Assembly (NCBI GenBank): GCA_045222795.1
Contig: JBGUZF010000090.1
Coordinates: 1-11,062 of the forward strand
Length of the DNA: 11,062 nucleotides
Direction of reading: 5' to 3'
Source of the DNA: Colimorpha sp045222795
GTDB lineage: Bacteria; Bacteroidota; Bacteroidia; Bacteroidales; P3
A model generated the notes under the pieces. The model was not told the origin of the DNA, searched no databases, and saw only the letters and a list, made by a program, of their open reading frames with translations. Both the position numbers and the translations under genes were made by a program. Each line of letters begins with the position of its first letter. The stretch's first letter is position 1. Of this stretch, positions 1 through 5,374 are shown piece by piece.

Positions 1-83
1 CGCACGAGCTTCTTGGTGATGAACTCAGCCATCGGGCTGCGGCAGATGTTACCGTGACATACAAAAAGTATTCTTTTGCTCAT
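1..83 (-). CDS. Low-molecular-weight protein tyrosine phosphatase, N-terminal fragment
   Basis: This is the first 27 codons of a gene that leaves the window at its left edge. The product starts MSKRILFVCHGNICRSPMAE. It shows the phosphate-binding loop of low-molecular-weight phosphotyrosine phosphatases, C-x5-R-S with Cys9 as nucleophile and Arg15, right after the first beta strand, exactly where the family has it. Such enzymes remove phosphate from protein tyrosines in the cytoplasm, and in many bacteria they act with tyrosine kinases in polysaccharide export. The family is certain enough, but the partner cannot be seen here. An arsenate reductase of the same fold is a less likely alternative, and the missing C-terminus (DPY motif) would decide. 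It is divergent from mutB and has its own promoter at 132-162. Confidence 0.88.
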   Translation of the reverse strand, partial: MSKRILFVCHGNICRSPMAEFITKKLV

Positions 84-131
84 TGCAAAAACTCATTATT
101 ATAAGGTATTCGCGACCTTCGGTTCATGGTG

Positions 132-162
132 CAAAGATACGAATAAAAAATGAAACGGCAAA
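132..162 (-). promoter_or_regulatory. Bacteroidota-type promoter for the tyrosine phosphatase gene
   Basis: Read on the minus strand, TTTG (162-159) is followed after exactly 19 bases by TATCTTTG (139-132). This is a full match to the Bacteroidota sigma-ABfr consensus TTTG-N19-TAnnTTTG. Transcription should start near 125, giving a leader of about 40 bases before the ATG at 83. Confidence 0.8.
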
Positions 163-168
163 GATAAA

Positions 169-200
169 TTTGGTCACGTTATATTATTTTATTATATTTG
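169..200 (+). promoter_or_regulatory. Bacteroidota-type promoter for mutB
   Basis: TTTG at 169-172 is followed after 20 bases by TATATTTG at 193-200, a full match to the -7 consensus TAnnTTTG. The start should fall near 207, leaving a leader of about 35 bases before the mutB ATG at 243. Its -33 box lies only six bases from the -33 box of the opposing promoter. Confidence 0.8.
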
Positions 201-242
201 CAATTTGAACAAACGATACGATAACAATATAAACAGTTGATA

Positions 243-2396
243 ATGAGACCTAACTTTCAGAATGTCGACTTTCGTAAAGGCGACGAAAACAAAGAGAGTT
301 TCGCCCAGTGGGAGCAGGAGAACCATATCGAGAAGAACTGGAAGACTCCTGAACAGATTGACGTGAAGCCTGCCTACGGCAAGAAAGACCTCGAGGGCAT
401 GGAGCACCTGAACTATGCCGCCGGTATCGCGCCGTTCCTGCGCGGACCTTACTCGACGATGTATGTGATGCGTCCCTGGACAATCCGCCAGTATGCTGGT
501 TTCTCGACCGCCGAAGAGAGTAACGCCTTCTACCGCCGCAATATCGCCGCAGGTCAGAAGGGTCTGAGCTGCGCCTTCGACCTGGCTACGCACCGCGGCT
601 ACGACAGCGACCACGAGCGCGTGGTGGGTGACGTCGGCAAGGCCGGTGTGGCTATCGACAGCATCCTCGACATGAAGATTCTGTTCGACCAGATCGACCT
701 TGGCAAGATGTCCGTCTCGATGACCATGAACGGCGCCGTGCTGCCCATTCTGGCTTTCTATATCATCGCCGCCGAAGAACAGGGCGTGCCGCAGGACCAG
801 TTGCAGGGCACCATCCAGAACGACATCCTGAAGGAGTTCATGGTGCGCAACACCTATATCTACCCCCCGCTGCCGTCGATGAAGATCATCGCCGACATCT
901 TCGAGTACACCTCGAAGCACATGCCCAAGTTCAACAGCATCTCCATCTCCGGCTACCACATGCAGGAGGCTGGTGCCACCGCCGACATTGAGCTGGCATA
1001 CACGCTGGCCGACGGTCTGGAGTACCTGCGTGCCGGTGTGAAGGCTGGCATGAGCGTCGACGACTTCGCGCCGCGTCTGTCGTTCTTCTGGGGCGTGGGC
1101 ATGAACCACTTCATGGAAATCGCCAAGATGCGCGCCGCCCGTATGCTGTGGGCCAAGATAGTGAGCCAGTTCAACCCTAAGAACCCCAAGAGCCTTGCCC
1201 TGCGTACGCACAGCCAGACCTCCGGCTGGTCGCTCACCGAGCAAGACCCCTTCAACAACGTAGCCCGTACCTGCATCGAGGCTATGGGTGCCGCCCTGGG
1301 TCACACCCAGTCGCTGCATACCAACGCCCTCGACGAAGCCATAGCACTGCCCACCGACTTCAGTGCCCGTATCGCCCGTAACACGCAGATCTACCTCCAG
1401 GAGGAGACCAACATCTGCCGCGTCGTCGACCCGTGGGCCGGCAGCTACTATGTGGAGACCCTCACCCATGAGCTCGCCCACCGCGCCTGGGCCCATATCC
1501 AGGAAGTGGAGAAGCTGGGCGGCATGGCCAAGGCCATCGAGAGCGGTGTGCCCAAGATGCGCATCGAAGAGGCCAGCGCCCGCAAGCAGAGCCGTATCGA
1601 CTCGAACGTCGACACCATCGTTGGTATCAACAAATACCGCCTCGACCACGAGGATCCCATCGAGACCCTCGAAGTTGACAACACCGCCGTGCGCAAGGCC
1701 CAGATTGAGCGTCTCGCCAAGCTGCGCGCCGAGCGTGACAACGCCGCCGTCGAGGCCGCATTGGACCGCCTCACCGAGTGCGCCCGCACCGGCGAGGGCA
1801 ACCTGCTCGACCTCAGCATCGACGCCGCCCGCAAGCGCGCCTCGCTGGGCGAGATAAGCTATGCCCTTGAGAAAGTATTCGGCCGTTACAAAGCCAAAAT
1901 CAATCTTATCAGCAACGTGTACAGCAGTCAGACTAAAGATAGCGAGAGCTTCAAGAAAGCACAGGCTCTCACCGACAAGTTCGCCAAACTCGAGGGCCGT
2001 CGCCCCCGTATCATGATTGCCAAGATGGGTCAGGACGGTCACGACCGTGGCGCCAAGGTCGTCGCTACCGGCTATGCTGACCTGGGCTTCGATGTCGACA
2101 TGGGTCCGCTGTTCCAGACTCCCGCCGAGGCTGCCAAGCAGGCCGTCGAGAACGACGTCCACATCCTGGGCGCCAGCTCGCTGGCCGCAGGCCACAAGAC
2201 CCTGCTGCCGCAGGTCATCGAAGAGCTCAAGAAGCTGGGCCGCGAGGACATCATGGTCGTCGCTGGCGGTGTCATCCCGCCGCAGGACTACGACTTCCTG
2301 TTCAAGGCCGGCGTCGCTGCCGTCTTCGGTCCCGGCACCGTCATCAGCGTCAGCGCCATCAAGATGATGGAGCTGTTGCTGGCAGGTCGCGAATAA
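243..2396 (+). CDS. mutB: Methylmalonyl-CoA mutase large (catalytic) subunit, B12-dependent
   Basis: This enzyme interconverts (R)-methylmalonyl-CoA and succinyl-CoA with adenosylcobalamin as cofactor, in the cytoplasm. In Bacteroidota it serves propionate production from succinate. The 717-residue product has the usual large-subunit length. The N-terminal TIM-barrel carries RPWTIRQYAGFS (Tyr84, equivalent to Tyr89 of the Propionibacterium enzyme), MVRNTYIYPP (Arg202) and SGYHMQEAGAT (Tyr238, His239). The C-terminal cobalamin domain has DGHDRG at 598-603 with the cobalt-ligating His600, then the ASSLAAGH and AGGVIPPQD segments. All catalytic residues I can name are present. I chose ATG at 243; a TTG two codons upstream is possible but less likely. 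No Shine-Dalgarno is seen, as is usual here. The small subunit gene mutA, often directly upstream of mutB in this phylum, is not in the window. A homodimeric enzyme of the Sbm/ScpA type is an alternative. Confidence 0.96.
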   Translation: MRPNFQNVDFRKGDENKESFAQWEQENHIEKNWKTPEQIDVKPAYGKKDLEGMEHLNYAAGIAPFLRGPYSTMYVMRPWTIRQYAGFSTAEESNAFYRRNIAAGQKGLSCAFDLATHRGYDSDHERVVGDVGKAGVAIDSILDMKILFDQIDLGKMSVSMTMNGAVLPILAFYIIAAEEQGVPQDQLQGTIQNDILKEFMVRNTYIYPPLPSMKIIADIFEYTSKHMPKFNSISISGYHMQEAGATADIELAYTLADGLEYLRAGVKAGMSVDDFAPRLSFFWGVGMNHFMEIAKMRAARMLWAKIVSQFNPKNPKSLALRTHSQTSGWSLTEQDPFNNVARTCIEAMGAALGHTQSLHTNALDEAIALPTDFSARIARNTQIYLQEETNICRVVDPWAGSYYVETLTHELAHRAWAHIQEVEKLGGMAKAIESGVPKMRIEEASARKQSRIDSNVDTIVGINKYRLDHEDPIETLEVDNTAVRKAQIERLAKLRAERDNAAVEAALDRLTECARTGEGNLLDLSIDAARKRASLGEISYALEKVFGRYKAKINLISNVYSSQTKDSESFKKAQALTDKFAKLEGRRPRIMIAKMGQDGHDRGAKVVATGYADLGFDVDMGPLFQTPAEAAKQAVENDVHILGASSLAAGHKTLLPQVIEELKKLGREDIMVVAGGVIPPQDYDFLFKAGVAAVFGPGTVISVSAIKMMELLLAGRE

Positions 2397-2409
2397 CGCT
2401 TCCCCGCTT

Positions 2410-3492
2410 ATGAAAAAACTATGTCTTTTGATAACAGTCCTCGTCGCCGCCACGGTGGCGAGGACTGCTGATTTTAGTGTCACTGTGCCTTCGGGACAGA
2501 CGCTGTATTTCAACATTACCTCGGCCTCGACGGTGACCGTCGTTGCCCCCGGCGGCAGCAGCTGGAGCGGTTATTCCGCCCCTGTGGGAAGGCTTGAGAT
2601 ACCGTCGCAAGTGGTGTACAACGGCAATACCTATAATGTCACAGCTTTGGCAGACAATGCCTTGCGCCAGTGTTACGACCTTGTCGCCGTCACGGTGCCT
2701 GGCAGTGTAAAGTCGATAGGCGTCACTGCCTTCTTCCGCTGCACGGCATTGACAGCGGCGTACATTGTTGAAGGTGTGGAATCGATAGGACGTAATGCCT
2801 TTGCGGCATGCTCTTCGCTCGACACCATCAGTCTGCCGTCAACCTTGCGACAGATAGGTATCAGTGTCTTCAACGGCACGGCATACATAGGCAACAACGA
2901 CAACTGGACAAACGGTGTGCTCTATATAGGCAGCTATGTCATCGAGGTGGGTAACCTGACCGACACGGCGGTGACCATCGCCGAAGGGACGATAGGCCTC
3001 GGCAATGGCGCCTTCAACTATTGCCACTATATGCCTAAGGCCGACCTGCCGTCGTCGCTGCTTTTCATTGGCAACCTGGCCTTCAACGACTGCGAGGTGC
3101 TCGACACAGTGGTGATGCACGCCACCGTGCCGCCAACGCTCACCGACGATGCCTTCTCGGGCGTGCCGTCGGTCACCATCGTGGTGCCTTGCGGCAGTGC
3201 GGCGGCTTACCGTGCAGCGCAGTATTGGAGCGCGTTGGATATTGTCGAGGACAGTTGTCCGCCTATCGGTGTATCAGCCGTTGAGAGCGCCATGCCGACG
3301 GTGACGGTAGAGCCCGGCGCCATTGTCGTAAGGGGTGCCGAGGGTGCTGTTGTTGCGGTGTACGATGCCATGGGACGCATGGTCGGTACGGTGTACAACG
3401 CTTCGGGCGAGCAGCGTATCGTGCTGCCCGGCAAGGGAATATACATGGTTTCTGTGGACGGCGCCGCCAGGAAGGTGGCTGCCTATTTGTAG
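2410..3492 (+). CDS. Secreted BspA-like leucine-rich-repeat protein with T9SS-type C-terminal tail
   Basis: The 360-residue product begins with a signal peptide (MKK, then a hydrophobic stretch to about Ala17-Ala20). Residues about 79-281 hold degenerate BspA/Treponema-type LRRs of the form 'xLxxVxVPxSVxxIGxxAFxxCxxL', for example GVESIGRNAFAACSSL. The segment ends with PCGSAAAYRAAQYW, a typical end-cap of such proteins. Residues about 288-360 form a small beta domain (VAVYDAMGRMVGTV, then GIYMVSVDGAARKV) that resembles the T9SS type A sorting domain. The protein is therefore expected outside the cell or on its surface. LRRs of this kind often bind host or neighbour surfaces, but no partner can be named. 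The gene starts 13 bases after mutB, so read-through from the mutB promoter is possible although no functional link is evident. Its end overlaps the convergent exporter gene. Confidence 0.88.
   Translation: MKKLCLLITVLVAATVARTADFSVTVPSGQTLYFNITSASTVTVVAPGGSSWSGYSAPVGRLEIPSQVVYNGNTYNVTALADNALRQCYDLVAVTVPGSVKSIGVTAFFRCTALTAAYIVEGVESIGRNAFAACSSLDTISLPSTLRQIGISVFNGTAYIGNNDNWTNGVLYIGSYVIEVGNLTDTAVTIAEGTIGLGNGAFNYCHYMPKADLPSSLLFIGNLAFNDCEVLDTVVMHATVPPTLTDDAFSGVPSVTIVVPCGSAAAYRAAQYWSALDIVEDSCPPIGVSAVESAMPTVTVEPGAIVVRGAEGAVVAVYDAMGRMVGTVYNASGEQRIVLPGKGIYMVSVDGAARKVAAYL
2435..2467 (+). repeat. Strong hairpin in the signal-peptide coding region
   Basis: Arms 2435-2448 and 2454-2467 pair over 14 positions (12 Watson-Crick and two G-U) around a five-base loop, starting 25 bases after the ATG of the LRR gene. 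It is followed by a weakly T-rich run (ATTTTAG). It could reduce read-through from mutB or slow early translation. It could also be a by-product of GC-rich alanine and valine codons. Confidence 0.6.
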
Positions 3493-4253
3493 AAGGCGGT
3501 GTCGGTGCTCCGCTTGGAGGTGGAGTCTTTCGACATCTGGTTGTGCAGACGCTGTATTATCTCGGTGCTCTGAGGAGTTTTCTCCTGTTCTTTTTCACGA
3601 ATCTTCGGGTTGGTCTGGTATAGTATCATGGCCACTATCAGGTAGATGGCGAATGCTATCAGCGCCAGACCGACGCCTTTGTTGAAGGCGTTGAGCACCT
3701 TGGCGGTGAACCATTGCTGCAGCAGCGACGCCAGGCGGCATTTCAGCAGGTCGGTGCCCAGGGTGCCGCCGAGCAGGCCGGCGAAGAACACGTAGCGCTC
3801 GGCAGCGGCGAGTTCCATCTCGCCGGAGAGGAGGGTGATGACCGACACCCAGTAGATCCAGATGAAGGGGTTGAAGATGTTGAGCAGGAAGCCCTGCAGC
3901 ACGAGGTGGCGCATGCGGGTGTTGCCGTCGTCGCGGAACTTCACGCGGCTCTTGGCGTCGGCAGCCGCCACGGCTTTCTTGCGGAAGGTGTACACGCCCA
4001 TGATGGCGATGATGGCGCCGCCGATGCTGGCTACGTAGACATTGTGCAGCGCGGCCTCCATGTCGAGGTTTTTGAGCACCGTGAGCATGAGGAACACCAC
4101 GATGATGTCGCTCAGGCTGACACCTATCGCGAAGGCCATGGCTTTGCGGAAGCCATACTGTATGCTGTTCTGTATCAGGCCGAAGAAGGCAGGCCCGAAG
4201 CTGAAGAACAGCGACAGCGCGATACCGCAAAGTATACCTATTATCAGTTCCAT
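3483..4253 (-). CDS. LysE/RhtB-family amino-acid or metabolite exporter
   Basis: The 256-residue membrane protein has about six hydrophobic segments: near residues 4-27, 39-62, 70-89, 117-142, 150-168 and 193-215. The first helix ends in a Gly-Pro pair (SFGPAFFGLIQNSIQYGFR) followed by a glycine-containing second helix ending in Asp49. Helix four contains NPFIWIYWVSV. This layout is that of LysE/RhtB translocators, which export amino acids or similar small molecules across the inner membrane by proton exchange. The substrate cannot be told. A charged, Ser/Thr-rich C-terminal tail of about 40 residues (KIREKEQEKTPQ onward) is longer than usual. The gene is monocistronic: it has its own -7 box upstream, and a terminator separates it from rpmF. 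Its last 10 bases overlap the end of the convergent LRR gene. Confidence 0.85.
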   Translation of the reverse strand: MELIIGILCGIALSLFFSFGPAFFGLIQNSIQYGFRKAMAFAIGVSLSDIIVVFLMLTVLKNLDMEAALHNVYVASIGGAIIAIMGVYTFRKKAVAAADAKSRVKFRDDGNTRMRHLVLQGFLLNIFNPFIWIYWVSVITLLSGEMELAAAERYVFFAGLLGGTLGTDLLKCRLASLLQQWFTAKVLNAFNKGVGLALIAFAIYLIVAMILYQTNPKIREKEQEKTPQSTEIIQRLHNQMSKDSTSKRSTDTAFYK

Positions 4254-4272
4254 TGCTCGGTTTTTGAAACTG

Positions 4273-4280
4273 CAAAAATA
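4273..4280 (-). promoter_or_regulatory. -7 box of the exporter gene promoter
   Basis: On the minus strand TATTTTTG (4280-4273) matches TAnnTTTG and lies about 20 bases before the ATG at 4253. The -33 box is weak; TTAG at 4305-4302 is the nearest match. The site lies downstream of the rpmF terminator, which fits independent transcription of the exporter. Confidence 0.55.
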
Positions 4281-4311
4281 CGAAATAAAAATGACATAGA
4301 ACTAATTTGCA

Positions 4312-4340
4312 TAAAAAAAGCCTCCCCAAAAGGGAGGCTT
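4312..4340 (-). terminator. Intrinsic terminator of the yceD-rpmF operon
   Basis: On the minus strand a perfect 9-bp stem, AAGCCTCCC / GGGAGGCTT (4340-4332 and 4326-4318, five-base loop), runs directly into a stretch of T (complement of A 4313-4319). It lies about 30 bases after the rpmF stop codon. Confidence 0.9.
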
Positions 4341-4371
4341 GTGGTCTGTCGTGTACCGACCGCGAGGGATT

Positions 4372-4557
4372 TTACTCCTCGGCGTTCTTTTCGATGGCCA
4401 GTTTGCCGCGGTAGTAACCGCATTCGGGGCAAACGTGGTGATACATGACTTGTGCGCCGCAGTTGCTGCAAGTAGTCAGCTGGGCTTTCTCCAACGCATC
4501 GTGCGTTCTTCTCTTGGCCGTTCTGGTCTGCGAGAATCTGTGTTTTGGATGTGGCAT
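4372..4557 (-). CDS. rpmF: 50S ribosomal protein L32
   Basis: The 61-residue basic protein starts MPHPKHRFSQTRTAKRRTHD, the hallmark N-terminus of bacterial L32. It has a zinc-ribbon with C30-x2-C33 and C43-x2-C46 (TCSNCG and CPECGYYRGK), so this is the zinc-binding (C+) form. It is part of the large ribosomal subunit near the peptidyl-transferase region. The gene follows the DUF177/YceD gene after 75 bases, the standard bacterial pairing, and both are transcribed from the promoter at 5177-5207. A terminator follows at once, so the fatty-acid synthesis genes (plsX or fabH) often found next in other bacteria are not part of this operon. Confidence 0.97.
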   Translation of the reverse strand: MPHPKHRFSQTRTAKRRTHDALEKAQLTTCSNCGAQVMYHHVCPECGYYRGKLAIEKNAEE

Positions 4558-4618
4558 ATTGTTACTTTTTTTATTTATTATTTCAAATCAGTTAGTTGTC
4601 ACCCTCACCTTCCATCTT

Positions 4619-4653
4619 TCACCTCTCACTTTTCACCTCTCACCTTTCAACTC
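4619..4653 (-). repeat. Heptamer tandem repeat across the yceD stop codon
   Basis: On the plus strand there are five imperfect copies of TCACCTC: TCACCTC, TCACTTT, TCACCTC, TCACCTT and TCAACTC, from 4619 to 4653. A looser extension reaches back to 4599. On the coding strand it is purine-rich (GGTGAGAGGTGA). The last codons and the TGA stop of the yceD-like gene lie inside the repeat. Confidence 0.8.
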
Positions 4654-5154
4654 CTTCAGGGCGTCCCATCGCGGGTCCGTGGTGCTTTCGCGCTGCTGCT
4701 CAATCTGTTCCTCGCTCATAATGCGGTTCAGCATATCGGGGTCGCAACCGCCCTCGGGGTGTATGTGCTGCATCGGCAGGCGCACTGCGGCGTATTCGTA
4801 GAGCCATTGCGAGAGGTCTATCTCAAAGGCTTTCTCAGGCAGCACCACAACATCCTCGTCCTCACACACTTCGCTGTCGCTGAACCTCACGCAGAGTTTC
4901 TCTTCACCCTCCACCGGAACCCTCATCTCGCCGAGGCATCGGTCGCACCATGTTGTCAGTTCACCTTTCAGTTCAAAGTGGAACATCAACAGGTGCTCCA
5001 GGCGCTCCATTTCTGCCGCAATTTCGACATTTCCACCGCACAATTCGTCGTTTTCGTACTGTTCGAAGAAGGCATCGTTGAGCGTGAAATGGTAGTTGTA
5101 TCTACCTGGTTTCAAGCCACTAAACCTTATCGTCATGTCATCGCTACGGCACAT
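4633..5154 (-). CDS. yceD: DUF177/YceD-family protein (metal-binding, rRNA/ribosome-linked)
   Basis: The 173-residue acidic protein belongs to the DUF177/YceD family by layout and context: an N-terminal beta-rich half, then a central CDRC motif (C70-x2-C73, TTWCDRCLGEM), then a segment beginning IDLSQWLYEYAAVRLPM, and CDPDM near the end. Family members are encoded just before rpmF in most bacteria, and plant and E. coli relatives have been tied to 23S rRNA maturation. The role here is therefore probably ribosome-related. I set the start at the ATG at 5154: an AAAGGAG sequence lies seven bases before it, unusually good for this phylum, and the longer frame would begin inside the promoter. A second ATG at 5136 is possible. 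The last six residues (ELKGER) come from a heptamer repeat. Confidence 0.87.
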   Translation of the reverse strand: MCRSDDMTIRFSGLKPGRYNYHFTLNDAFFEQYENDELCGGNVEIAAEMERLEHLLMFHFELKGELTTWCDRCLGEMRVPVEGEEKLCVRFSDSEVCEDEDVVVLPEKAFEIDLSQWLYEYAAVRLPMQHIHPEGGCDPDMLNRIMSEEQIEQQRESTTDPRWDALKELKGER

Positions 5155-5176
5155 TTCTACACTCCTTTTGAGTTTG

Positions 5177-5207
5177 CAAAAATACAAAAAAAATTAATAC
5201 TGGGAAA
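5177..5207 (-). promoter_or_regulatory. Promoter of the yceD-rpmF operon
   Basis: On the minus strand TATTTTTG (5184-5177) matches TAnnTTTG. TTTC (5207-5204), three of four bases of the -33 box, lies exactly 19 bases upstream. The predicted start near 5170 leaves a leader of about 16 bases that carries the AAAGGAG site before the ATG at 5154. Confidence 0.7.
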
Positions 5208-5270
5208 AATAATTCAATTTTTGTGCTTTTTTTTGATGGCAACCCACCCTCTTTCGATTGGGCGGGAGGA

Positions 5271-5314
5271 GGTAAGTGATAGGTAAGTGATAGGTAAGTG
5301 ATAGGTAAGTGATA
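5271..5314. repeat. Four perfect copies of an 11-base tandem repeat
   Basis: GGTAAGTGATA is repeated four times without change (5271, 5282, 5293, 5304). It then decays into related GT-rich units (GGAAGTGAGTAGTATGTGAGTAGTAAG and so on) up to about 5360, just short of the uvrB stop codon. The stretch 5208-5374 holds no gene. It also contains a weak hairpin at 5243-5249/5260-5266. Confidence 0.92.
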
Positions 5315-5374
5315 CGGAAGTGAGTAGTATGTGAGTAGTAAGTGTGTAGTATGTGATGTGGAAGAATGGAAGGG

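Noticed and set aside
237..242. TTG start two codons before the mutB ATG
   Set aside because: The ATG at 243 gives a product matching the family start, and a TTG start is not needed.
192..2516. A 774-codon open frame antisense to mutB
   Set aside because: The sense strand is unmistakably mutB with all catalytic motifs. The antisense product is low-complexity (Val/Gly/His/Asp-rich) as expected from GC-biased third positions, and has no promoter or known domain.
5155..5187. Longer yceD start at TTG 5187
   Set aside because: It overlaps the -7 promoter box, whereas the ATG at 5154 has a well-placed AAAGGAG.
5243..5266. Hairpin CCCACCC/GGGCGGG as uvrB terminator
   Set aside because: It needs a G-U pair, has a ten-base loop, and on the uvrB strand is followed by TTGCCATC and an A-tract, with no T-tract.
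5271..5360. CRISPR array
   Set aside because: The units are 11 bases long, directly adjacent and without spacers; there are no cas genes.
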